This document shows, piece by piece, positions 12,293-21,215 of a DNA stretch of 21,536 bases; position 1 is the stretch's first letter; each line of letters begins with the position of its first letter. Made by a program: the position numbers and the translations under genes. Under the pieces are notes generated by a model that had not been told where the DNA came from, did no database searches, and saw only the letters and a list, made by a program, of their open reading frames with translations. This stretch comes from Didymodactylos carnosus (taxonomy: Eukaryota > Rotifera > Eurotatoria > Philodinida > Philodinidae): assembly GCA_905250885.1 (NCBI GenBank), contig CAJNOQ010003072.1, forward strand, positions 1-21,536. The letters are read 5' to 3'.

Positions 12293-12662
12293 TTTGCTAC
12301 CGCAAGTGTGATTCTGTTTTTTACTAAATTAAAATGGTCATAACTTTTTAATGACTTGAGGAACATTTCGTTGGAAAGAAAAGACGAAGATTTTAAAAAC
12401 TGGATCTAAGTAATTTGTTAAAAAGTTTTCATTGAGACGAAAAACTTACAAGAATTTCGATATCCTTTGGAAAAAAAAGGAAGTTGAGAGGTACGTATTG
12501 TTCACATTTTTCCATCTCAATGAAAAATTGTGAACAATTTGGTTAAATCCAGTTTTAAAATCTTTGTCTTTCCAACGAAATGTTGCTCCAGTTTCTACTG
12601 TTTTCCATTAAAAAGTTAAGACTTTTAATTTAGTAAAAACCGTGACGGACTCATATTTGCTG
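12293..12662. repeat. Diverged foldback (long inverted repeat) element, about 370 bp
   Basis: A left arm at about 12293-12439 and a right arm at about 12510-12662 are inverted copies with scattered substitutions and small indels. Diagnostic matches are TTTTACTAAATTAAAA, AACTTTTTAATG, AACATTTCGTTGGAAAG, GATTTTAAAA-CTGGAT and TTTTCATTGAGA in the left arm, each found reversed in the right arm. The spacer is about 70 bp. I see no clean terminal motif or target duplication, so the superfamily is unknown. It lies directly upstream of the LINE remnant and is older-looking than the palindrome at 15318-15653. Confidence 0.65.
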
Positions 12663-12721
12663 ATCATACAGGCTGATATTCAAAAATTTTCTATTATCTT
12701 TAGATCAAAAAAAGTATGATC

Positions 12722-13980
12722 ATTTTATTAATCGGTTAGCTGCGATTAACTGGTCAACTTTTTTTAAATAAAACGGTCATATATATTGGTGTCACCTTGC
12801 CACATTTTTGACAAGGTAATATAGATAAAATATGCGACTGGTACAGCTCAAATCTTATGTCGCTTAACGCTACTAAGTGTACATGGATGTTGCTTATCGA
12901 AACAAAACTGATATTTTTCAGTATAAATTAAGAGACAACTCTGTAATTACATGAGAGCAGAGTTTAGTGCTTGTTCGATTGAAAGTAAATTACAATCTAA
13001 AGTGGAATACACCTGTAAACGATCTGCTTAATATATGAAGAGAATGTTTTGATGAAATATGCAAACAATTTAAAGAAGCTCCTGCTTCAACGTGAATACA
13101 AATATATAAAACGTGTATCTTGAGTACGCTTGACGCGTGTGCCTTGTACAATAGGGACTTTATTAATTTACAGAAATCACTTGAATCTGTACAAAAACTT
13201 GCGGCACACATAATTATACGAGACTTTTTGCACCTAAGAAAAAGAGCTTGTTCAAAAGTTGAAATTATCTCTCGTTGAGGTAAGAAGAAAATATTTTCGC
13301 CTATTATTATTTTTCAAACTTCTTAAGATCTTTCACCGCTTTCAAAGTTAACACTAGAACGCCCGTAGCGATCATTTTGACCGGTTTTTGATTTTTATCC
13401 TTAATAAAACAAACTGCATACAATTTATTTAAAAATAAATTATGTCATAACTTTTAAGTTGTCTCATAAAAATTATTTTTTGCAGAATTTTTAATTCATT
13501 TTTGAATTCAGAACCATTTTTAATTATAAAATTAAAAAACAACAACAGTAACGGTCAAAATGACCGCTTTGGGCGTTCTAGGTCATGAAAATTTCTGGGC
13601 ATTCTAGTGTTAAATGTCATTAGTATGAGTAGATAGGAACATCTGCTCGATTAGCTCAACATTCACAATAGGCTGAGATTCCTTCTTCTTGAACAGAAAT
13701 GATTCTCCAATCATTTTTTCATAAGACTGCTCGAATCTGGAATTTTCCTTATTCGAAATAATTGTTACATCGTCTATAATAAAATAGTTTTAAATGGAAA
13801 TTACGTCAACATCACAAACTCTAAACATCTTCATGATGGGTGGGAATGTTTTATAAGTGTTTTAACACTTTTATTGCTTTCCCAGTAATTGGACTTTGAT
13901 GTATATGTTAAGGTTATGTTTTTATGTCAAATGTATTGTTTCAAATTGTAACAGAAATCAACATCAATCAATCAATCAAG
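12722..13980 (+). pseudogene. 3' remnant of a non-LTR retrotransposon (CR1/L2/Jockey-like reverse transcriptase tail)
   Basis: Plus-strand frames show the end of a reverse transcriptase and its C-terminal region. At 12824-12896 it reads DKICDWYSSNLMSLN followed by KCTWML, the 'W...N-KC-ML' motif after the palm. At 12985-13260, in one frame broken by two TGA stops, come NLKWNTPVNDLL, CFDEICKQFKEAP, IYKTCILSTLDACALYN and LESVQKLAAHIIIRDF. At 13270-13345, in another frame, comes VEVRRKYFRLLLFFKLL. Beyond the nested MITE, QSFFHKTARIWN is recognisable near 13705-13740. The element ends with a short (ATCA)n tail, 13957-13979, as in CR1/L2-type LINEs. A possible pre-RT piece (INWSTFF) lies at 12747-12770, implying an internal deletion. 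Multiple stops and frameshifts show it is dead. The exact clade cannot be decided by eye. Confidence 0.75.
13352..13609. mobile_element. piggyBac-like MITE, 258 bp, nested in the LINE remnant
   Basis: Flanked by TTAA on both sides (13348-13351 and 13610-13613), the target duplication of piggyBac-family transposons. The terminal inverted repeats are CACTAGAACGCCC and, reversed from the right end, CACTAGAATGCCC (12 of 13). A longer inverted match pairs the left end up to ATTTTGACCGG with an inner copy of the right end (13551-13582). The right end therefore carries two successive GGGCRTTCTAG motifs about 30 bp apart. The interior is AT-rich and has no coding capacity. It interrupts the RT C-terminal region of the LINE, so it inserted after the LINE. 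Confidence 0.85.
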
Positions 13981-14574
13981 AAAATATTTTTTTGATCTAA
14001 CGATAATATAAAGTTTTTTAATATACTATTTTGTAGAAAAGCTATAATTCTATGTTATTGGAAATTTTTTATAACTAATATTGTCGAAAACAAAAATTCT
14101 TTTTAAATCACACTTCGTTTTTAACTGATACAGGTCTAGTTCTGGAGCAAAATGAGAAATTCTTCTCGGTTTATCTAACTGCATGTTGTTACAACATCGA
14201 GAGAATTAATTCTACCGCGTTTTATCGACCTACTACGATAAATAAAGATCATTTTTTTATCACAATAAAGTTCCTCATCATTGCGATATATAAGGATATT
14301 TGACACAATATTTCGTCAATTCTTGGCAAAAAGAAATAGCAGAGTTTTACCTAGTCCGTCCTCTCGTTACATCAAATTTTCTTTTATCTACTACGCTCAG
14401 AAAAGCAAATTACTTGAAAAAGTCGGGAAAATATCTAAAAAGTCATTAATTATCCAAATAAGCATGACGGAATCACATCTTTTCCCCGTCTCGTCCACTT
14501 TTCTCTGAGTAAAGGGCAGGGGAATTCATAGAACTCTATATTGATAAAATTTCAAGTTTAGCAGAAAGAATTTC
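13981..14574. other. Non-coding stretch between the LINE tail and the minisatellite
   Basis: AT-rich, no recognisable gene. A palindrome ATGTTGT-T-ACAACAT lies at 14183-14197, inside weaker flanking complementarity. A 75-codon plus-strand frame at 14281-14508 has no recognisable motif. Confidence 0.35.
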
Positions 14575-14880
14575 AGAAAATAAATATCAAACTTTTTCTT
14601 AAATTCGAGAATTCAAAAATTCAGAAATTGGAATCATCTTTTTCCAAATTGAGGAATATTCAAAAATTGAGAAATAAACATCATACTTTTTCTTAATTCA
14701 TGAATTCAGAAATTCAACAATTGAGAGACACATTTTATTTTTTTCAATTCAAAGAATACAAAAATTGAAAATGTGATTTTCTATCAATTTCTTGAATTCG
14801 AAAAAAGTCAAAAATTCTTTGAATTTGTATCTAGTTGGTTTGAACAATTCTTAGAATTCAAGAATTGAAAGAATACATGT
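14575..14880. repeat. Degenerate minisatellite, unit about 44-54 bp
   Basis: Five or six diverged head-to-tail units begin near 14575, 14623, 14670, 14724 and 14768. Each runs roughly AGAAATAAACATCATACTTT, then TTCTTAATTC, then GAATTCAAAAATTG. The GAATTC/AAAAATT core is preserved best. The array has no long open frame. Unit boundaries are approximate because units differ in length. Confidence 0.6.
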
Positions 14881-15214
14881 TTTTAATTTCAAAAGATGAC
14901 AAATCCACAAATTAGTTGGAGTAGAGTGGACTTCTTCAAGTTTCGATAGTTTCACAACAAACATTGTGAATTTCACTTCGTTATAGTTTGTAACGCAAGG
15001 AGTTTCGAGATCTTTTGAAGGAATTCTGAAACTGGTTCACCTAAGCGGAACTTTAGATATGGTGTTTTGAATTAGACTGGTAAATACGGCATTACTTCTG
15101 CATCATGCTGCCTTCAAAGGTTTTTAATGGCAAAACTATGGTGTTTCTAAAGCTGACACTATTAATTTTTTTGTTTTTTTTAATATTTTTCTAGATAACT
15201 AAAGAGTACGAAAC
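14881..15214. other. Non-coding stretch upstream of the F-box remnant
   Basis: No open frame or repeat stands out. It would hold the promoter of the former F-box-like gene if the ATG at 15215 is real. Confidence 0.3.
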
Positions 15215-16045
15215 ATGTCGTTAACTCGAATACTACCGTTTTGGAATCGTTTTCTTCAGAACTATTTTACACATTATTTGGATTTTTGGATTTAATATTT
15301 CGTTATACTATTCGTTTCAGGGCTGGGCAGCTCCGACAGCCGGTTCCTATGACTGTAAAGGTTATGGTGATTTATAATGAGCTAGAAACAAGTTGAAATT
15401 AACTTCATTCGATGCAGAAATGTTTTCTCTATCAACTAGGACTCGGAGCCGTTATCCGGAGCTGGTGGATAAAACGTACCGACTCCGAGCTTTTTCTACT
15501 TTAGGAAATTTCGACGACTAATAAAAATCAAACCATCAGACTAGTTGATAGAGAAAACATTTCTGCATCGAATGAAATTAATTTCAACTTGTTTCTGGCT
15601 CATTATAAATCACCATGACTTTTACAGTCATCGGAGCCGGCTGCCCAGCTCTGGTTCGTTTCAAAGATTAAACAGTAGATTTGAGTCAATTCTACAACAA
15701 GTGAACAGCCATTTATTTATCGATCACACTATCAAAAAATTATCTTTCAATAATAAATTAAATTTAAATAAAGTTGTTTCATTAATAATTGATCATAATC
15801 AAATTCAAATGTTTCTTCACTACTCCCTATATCGATCTGAATCGTTTCGAAATCTTCGCTCAATTACATTAACAAATTTACATCCAGTTGAACTTCGATA
15901 TGCAGCTAGACACTTATCTTCTTTACCGTTTTTAATATCGTTAAAAATCATGTTGGTTCCTTCACCCGCTATATTTCCTTGCATGCATGATAAAATTCAT
16001 CATATATTTAGTTTAACTAAATTAAAATCACTGAAATTATTCTGA
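15215..16045 (+). pseudogene. Decayed F-box/LRR-like gene split by the hAT-like MITE
   Basis: The right piece, 15655-16045, reads SFQRLNSRFESILQQVN, then FIDHT, and after about 70 residues leucine-rich segments such as FRNLRSITLTNL and LTKLKSLKLF before a TGA at 16043. This resembles a large F-box-type family common in bdelloid rotifers (pattern recognition, not a search). The left piece begins at an ATG (15215), reads MSLTRILPFWNRF, shifts frame once near 15290, and runs into ...LYYSF at 15317. Removing the MITE and one TSD copy joins ...YYSF to QRLNSRF, which is how this family usually reads. Family members are normally several hundred residues, so the LRR part is truncated too. The left part is much less certain than the right. 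Function, if the parent were intact, would be SCF ubiquitin-ligase substrate recognition. Confidence 0.55.
15318..15653. mobile_element. Palindromic hAT-like MITE, 336 bp
   Basis: Two arms of about 120 bp, 15318-15438 and 15541-15653, are near-perfect reverse complements, separated by about 100 bp. The termini read CAGGGCTGGGCAGC and, from the other side, CAGAGCTGGGCAGC. The spacer holds a second, shorter inverted pair (CTCGGAGCC... against ...GACTCCGAG). The flanks are aTTCGTTT (15310-15317) and gTTCGTTT (15654-15661), a 7-of-8 match consistent with the 8-bp target duplication of hAT elements, whose ends typically begin CAGNG. There is no transposase; the plus-strand open frame starting inside the right arm is partly element sequence. 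The very high arm identity suggests a fairly recent insertion or hairpin-mediated homogenisation. Superfamily assignment is inferred from ends and TSD length only. Confidence 0.75.
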
Positions 16046-16531
16046 GCATCATACTTCTTCAGTAACCGCGTTACTAGTGTCAAAAAAATCTAGAATATTT
16101 AGAAACCAATTATTTGCTTGTTAATCATTTTTTATTTGATGTACTAACGTCGATAATAAATGTTAAATAATTGACAACTGCGCTCTGGAACGAGACAAAG
16201 ACGATAGATCATTAACTTCAAATCTATTTGATTCCAACATCTATTGTTTTACCATATTTATTTGAAATAAATTTAAATATTTGTGAAAGTGTCTAATTTG
16301 AACAAACACAAATAATACTACAGAAATGAGGCCAAAATTTAAAAAAATTAATGATTAGAATTGTTTCTACACCGTATCTGAAAGCAAATGAATGAGAATT
16401 ATTATTGTCGTCAACATGTCTCTTAAACTTAAAACAATTCATATTGAATTTTTATATTTATCCAGAATTCAACTCTTCGGATACAGCTATTATGGCTAAA
16501 CTTGTAAAAGGAATATTCAATACTAAGTAAT
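16046..16531. other. Flank between the F-box remnant and the transposon fragment
   Basis: This may contain further decayed LRR sequence of the same gene; leucine-rich scraps appear near 16425-16480, but no frame stays open. Otherwise featureless and AT-rich. Confidence 0.3.
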
Positions 16532-16975
16532 GGGTGTCTCAGAAATAATGGCGCCCTTTTAATTTGCAGTTATCTCTTTCAGTTTTTGAGCTAGCGACCT
16601 AATTGTTTTTTTCAGAAGATGCGACTTGAAATTCCCTACAAAATCATACTCAAACTATAATTTCAGAACTTCAATCAAGATAACTAAACCAATTAGATGA
16701 AAGTCTAAAAAAATGAAAAACTTTCCAAACTCAAAAATGATTTCTTGCGTTAACGTTTTGAAAATAAGAAAAACTGAATTAGCCGTTTTGTAGCCCTAAT
16801 CTTTTAGCTACACTTCAAATTTTTTCACATCAAAAGCCACGGTGAAATAATAGTTTTTATGTCGGTTGTCATGTTTTTTTTCATTAATTTTTTAAATTTT
16901 ACGTATAGTAGTGCTTTCAGTAAAAGTCCCATAACTCCATCAAAATAAAAGCTTTTTCGATCGGGTTTGTTTTTT
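16532..16975. mobile_element. Possible one-ended DNA-transposon fragment (mariner/Tc1-like terminus)
   Basis: The segment starts GGGTGTCTCAGAAATAATGG after a TA dinucleotide (16529-16530) and is less AT-rich than its surroundings. GGGTGTC-type starts next to TA are seen in several Tc1/mariner-like elements. It continues through non-coding sequence with TTGTAGCCCTAATC and CCCATAACTCCATC. No reversed copy of the end was found downstream in the window, so the other terminus is lost or the call is wrong. Confidence 0.25.
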
Positions 16976-18191
16976 TTTATTAGAAATTATTACTCTTCTC
17001 TATCTAACTGCAAAACCAAAACTTCAATCTTGTTTTCTGTGTCTTGCTTGAGGACATTGTTAGAAACGGGGAGATTGTCAACTTTTGATGCATTTTTGTA
17101 AGTTGTATTTGTTGTAAGTGTCCTGGAGCACATTAATTCTTCCTCTGTTTTTCGAGCAGCATATCCATACACTTTTTATAGTAATCCTAAACTGGTGTCT
17201 AATGCAATATCGTTTGATAAGTGAATCTCATCATTTTCTTTTTGAAATTAATTAATGAATAAATGAAATTATTACTAATTGCGTTATGTGTGTTGATTTG
17301 AGTTTTCTCTTAAAATTGAAATTTGAATATAATTTTACAAATATATTAACATCGCTACAGCAATTATGTTCAATTAAAATTTTTTATCAGTTTGCCATTG
17401 ATTTAATCACCGAGTTTAGTTGTGCATATCTTATTATCACTGATATTTGTCAATTTAACAAGGATGTAATGTTTCTGTTTTCCTTCTATCGTTCGTTACG
17501 ATTCATTTATTATGCTTTTCAAATTTTAAATGGAAAAAAATATCCTATTGCAAACTTTTTAGTAAAAAATCAACATAGTCTAATATCCAGATCTACATGC
17601 AGGCAAAAAAGCCTCTTTAAATAATTTAAAAAAAAATATGACTGCATAAACGCATACTGAACTATAAAAGAAAAGGTGTCTTCTTTTTTTGATTATAAGG
17701 GAAGAAAGCAACCGGCGCACACGCAAATATACTAAGTTGAGCAATTCACCGTTAAGAAGTAAACAAATGTGTAGACACACACACGTACAAGATAAAAACA
17801 AAGAGTTCATTCTCTTTTTTTGTCTATAAATATCTCTTGCACAGAAAAATAAAAGTTTCAATCATTATAAAAAGAAAACAGCTTAGAAAAACAATAGCAG
17901 TAAATATACCTCAAAAAAAAAAAACTGAAAGTAAATCAAATCTAATTAAAGTAAGTAAGACGGAAAACTATTTTTTAAAATAAAAACTCTAATCTAAATC
18001 GAAAGAATCACAAAAATAACTCATCTTTCGATTCTGTTCTATTCCTGCTCTGTACCGAAAACACTTTATTTATTTAGAAAAACGATATATTTTTTCCACT
18101 TCCGACACGTCGGACATGAGCTATTCAGTTGTGCCTATCCTACGTTTTGTTCTAGATAAATTTTTAGTTTGAAACCAGTGTAAAAAGGGAT
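16976..18191. other. Downstream flank of aralar; no supported gene
   Basis: AT-rich sequence with two weak open frames. A 60-codon minus-strand frame, 16990-17172, has unusually even amino-acid use for this window. A 112-codon plus-strand frame, 17286-17624, is hydrophobic and AT-driven. Neither shows a known motif. A short GC-rich inverted repeat CCGAC-AC-GTCGG sits at 18102-18113, beyond the aralar stop. Confidence 0.35.
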
Positions 18192-18197
18192 TTTATT
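18192..18197 (-). terminator. AATAAA polyadenylation signal overlapping the aralar stop codon
   Basis: The last codon (CAA), the stop (TAA) and the following bases together spell AATAAA on the minus strand. A T-rich and then TGGTTT-containing stretch follows within about 30 nt, as expected around a cleavage site. If used, the 3' UTR would be only some 10-30 nt long. Other AATAAA copies lie further downstream (around 18066-18073), so this one may not be the only signal. Confidence 0.5.
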
Positions 18198-20900
18198 GAT
18201 TATGTTTTGGCAACAATGTTGCTGGCCTGGTTGTGGTTGATATTCCTAATAGACTTGTTAATTGTGGTGTTTGTGTAGAATGCGCTGGTTCATTCATTGA
18301 AGAAGTTTTATATTTTGGAAAAGCGAGACCAAATCGTGCTTCAATACCTTCAAAAGTGGCTAAGGCTAAATGAAATCCACCAACGTGATCAGGATTTGTT
18401 GATGATAATATTGTACGTGACATTGTTTGTTGTTTATCTCTTCCAGCTCCAGCCGTTTGTGAACCTTGGGGTTTCCGTCCATGAAAATCCACATTCAAAA
18501 ATCGTTGTAATAGTTCATAGGTTAACAATGTAAAACCAAATTGAGGTGATGATCGAAACATTCGTGCACCAGAGCCTTAAAAATAGAAAATTAGTTGAAA
18601 ATTTAGAATTTACTCACAATAACGTCTACCTTTCCAAAATGCCGTCCAGCCTTCTTCTCGAAAGATCTTAATGGCTGCATCTGTCACACCCAAATATGCT
18701 GTTTGACCTTTTCGTGCCACAACTTGTAAACGTGTTTTGATAACATCAGCTGGCGTGCATAGACCGGCAGCTGGAATACCAGCTAAGAGTCCGGATAAAA
18801 ATAATGATTTTGGATCATTGTAACCATGTTCATTAGCCATGCTTTTTTTTGTATGCGCATAGACAGGAAAATAAATGGCTGAAAATGGTATATCACGTAG
18901 AAAACATGCTTTAGCACCTTTATATAAACCCAAAAAGCCCAATTCACGAACAACTTGAATGGCCGATGGACGAGGAGCAGTCTGAATTTCACCCGCTACT
19001 TGCAAACGAATCTTAACAATTTCTAATGGATTTGTGAATGTTACCTAAAACAGAATAATTTCTATAGTAAATATTTTGACTAACAATACAAGCAAAATGC
19101 TTACTTGTGACGCCCCAGCACATCCACCAGCAACAACTTCACACCATACTGGTATTGTACCATCTTTTTCTGTTAAACGATCACGAATAAAATCATTCAC
19201 TAGACAAAAAAAAACGAAAGTTTTATTTAGTAAATAATGAAATATCTAAATTGTTTAGCATTACTTGTTAGTTTTATGGCTTTTTCTGGTGCAACTCCAA
19301 CAAGTTGTGGTACCAATCCTCGATATAACCCAAACACTCCTTCATGTCTTACAACCTTTTTAAAACAATCTAATGAACTACGATACATTCTTTCGCCTAC
19401 AATACTTCCTGAACGTTGATTTTGCATACGAGTTTTAACCTCAATACATAAACAAAAACATTAAATATTAATAGAAAAAAACAAACAAATTGACATTTGA
19501 AAAACTTACTAAATCAATGGGATAGACGGCTGTTGCACCCACAGCACCGGCAATCGAACCTAAATAAAGAAATATTCTAAATGGTTTTTTTTAAAATCAT
19601 TATTCATATCTCATTTACCTAATGCAAATCGATATCCCGATTCTAATACTTTCATTCCAATGCCTTGTCGTTCAATTTGATATTGTTCATCAATAATTTG
19701 TGTCTTAATTCGATACGGCATTTGACGTTCATTTTGACTAATTAAATCAAAATCTTTTAATGTTATTTCAACTTTATCTTTTTTTAAATCTCCAACACCT
19801 TGTTGATATAATAATTGAATAATAGAAAATAAAATATCACATTGTAACGGTGTTGTTCGTGGAAAATGTTGTGCTTCATTTAAAAATTCTTGTTTTGAAA
19901 TAGCTATTTGTTGTTTAAAATGTGCCGAATGTTTAAGACATGCTTGTAAATAAATTTTTTTCATTAATTCTAAATTATTTAATAATTGTAAAAATGCCAT
20001 AAAATAGGGAAATGTAATATGAGTACTATTGTCTAAATTATAATTTGTTATTTTAACAATGTCATATAAATGTTCAGTAATAAAATCGGTTAATTGATAT
20101 TGACGTAATTCTTTTAAAATATAATCAAAATTTTTCAATGTAATATAGCCCTGATTCGATTTATCCATAGTTTTAAACGCTTGAATTGTTTGTTCATCAA
20201 TAAAATCTAAATACAATAATCAACTGAATAGAATAGATGTATTATGTTATTATTTCCAATTTTCATTATTTCAATAATAATAATAAAAATTCTTTATTTT
20301 TATTTACCTAATAGAATTTGTGTAAAATCTTTATAATTAATTTGTCGTTGTCGTTTAGCACCAAAATGTAATGTGATAAATTCACTATCAAAATTGAACG
20401 GAAATTTTTTATAAAAAGCCGTTGATGTAATAATATCTTGAAATGATTCAAATGTAATTAAACCTTGTCCAGTTTTGTCAAACAGTTGAAAAGCAAGACG
20501 ATAAAGAGAATCAGAGGCCAATAGTAATGATTCAAATTGTTGAAATTCTGTAAATGTTATCTTTTGATCTTTGTTTAAATCAACTAATGATGAAAGAATA
20601 TCTAAAGTTTTTGTTTCAATATTATCACCCTTTAAATAACATAAATAATCTTGTAAAAATTCATGCGGTGTCATATAATTTTCGTTCTGATAAATATGAT
20701 GTGCATATTTATCAAAAATAGTGCGTAATTCAGTTCGATCAGCTGAAGATATTGAAACAAGCGCTAGAAATGAAACAAAAAAACAAAAAAGGATAAAAAA
20801 ATTCTCTATAATTCTCTATTATACACTTACATCCAGCATGATCGTCATGTGGCGGTGTTACTGTTGCAATTTCTTTCGCATGAACTTTCATCATTCTCAT
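18193..20900 (-). CDS. SLC25A12/13-like (aralar): Calcium-binding mitochondrial aspartate/glutamate carrier (aralar/citrin family), 8 exons
   Basis: Inner-membrane antiporter exchanging matrix aspartate for cytosolic glutamate plus a proton, part of the malate-aspartate shuttle (family knowledge). Exons: 20831-20900, 20308-20763, 19619-20206, 19510-19559, 19265-19439, 19105-19199, 18630-19044, 18193-18575. All introns are GT-AG, 54-101 nt, and the frame closes exactly at 743 codons plus TAA. The start is the first ATG after an in-frame upstream TAA; M3 and M4 are alternatives. Residues 1 to about 365 are the EF-hand domain. One loop is canonical (D85, N87, D89, K91, E96), matching the calcium-binding hand of AGC1; those near 119 and 190 are degenerate. 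Residues from about 367 form three carrier repeats with signatures P385-x-D387-x-x-K390, P484-x-E486-x-x-K489 and P576-x-D578-x-x-K581. Conserved even-helix motifs are APEKAIK (438-444), [11 protein letters not shown] (528-538) and RSSPQFG (624-630). Length is near the family norm of about 680, with a longer EF-hand part. No break was seen. Exon 7 has a second possible donor. Confidence 0.96.
18612..18629 (-). promoter_or_regulatory. Two competing in-frame 5' splice sites at the end of aralar exon 7
   Basis: On the minus strand exon 7 can end at 18630 (donor GTAGAC) or 12 nt later at 18618 (donor GTGAGT). Both join in frame to the acceptor at 18576-18577. The upstream donor restores the conserved carrier spacing ...WKG-SGAR... 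and gives a 54-nt intron, typical of this gene, but its bases after GTA fit the consensus poorly. The downstream donor is a near-perfect consensus, but it inserts four residues (RRYC) just before carrier helix 6 and leaves only a 42-nt intron. I used the upstream site for the 743-residue model; the other gives 747 residues. Confidence 0.6.
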
Positions 20901-21215
20901 TGTATTCACTGTTATTTAGTTTTTCTTACTAATCAATGAATGAAAAACATTGACGATATAAAGAAATAATAACACAATGCTAATGATGGCCAACAAAATA
21001 TGATCTAAAAATAGATACGATATTAGACAATTTTGTGAATAATACACTATTCAAGCGAGTAAGCATTTTAGTAATAAAAAAATATCTAGAGTAACCGAAA
21101 TTTTTTAACACAAATAAGAATAGCACAAGCGCAAGAAAACACAGAATGAGAATAAAAGTTCTCTTTCATTCTTTCATTCTTTGTTTGTTCTAAATTAAGA
21201 TTGTTGAATCACAAT
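20901..21215. other. Upstream flank of the aralar gene; no clear promoter motif
   Basis: AT-rich sequence containing the 5' UTR and presumably the promoter of the minus-strand aralar gene. An in-frame TAA lies 16-18 nt before the ATG. I see no convincing TATA box or initiator, and no pyrimidine-rich tract leading to an AG that would mark a trans-splice acceptor or 5' UTR intron. A (TTCTTTCA)-like short repeat is present around 21163-21182. Confidence 0.4.

Noticed and set aside
12175-12366. 63-codon minus-strand frame
   Set aside because: It lies across the left arm of the foldback element at 12293-12662; no protein family recognised.
12990-13211. 73-codon minus-strand frame
   Set aside because: It is antisense to the LINE reverse-transcriptase remnant, which is clearly read on the plus strand.
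17286-17861. Plus- and minus-strand frames downstream of aralar
   Set aside because: Hydrophobic or low-complexity, mutually overlapping at one end, and without recognisable domains.
18297-18533. 78-codon plus-strand frame
   Set aside because: Antisense shadow of the last aralar exon.
19237-19419. 60-codon plus-strand frame starting [18 protein letters not shown], resembling a signal peptide
   Set aside because: Antisense to aralar exon 5 and its intron; the apparent signal peptide is a by-product of the conserved carrier sequence on the other strand.
20901-20960. Possible spliced-leader acceptor or 5' UTR intron upstream of the aralar ATG
   Set aside because: AG dinucleotides are present, but no pyrimidine tract precedes them; not supportable without transcript data.
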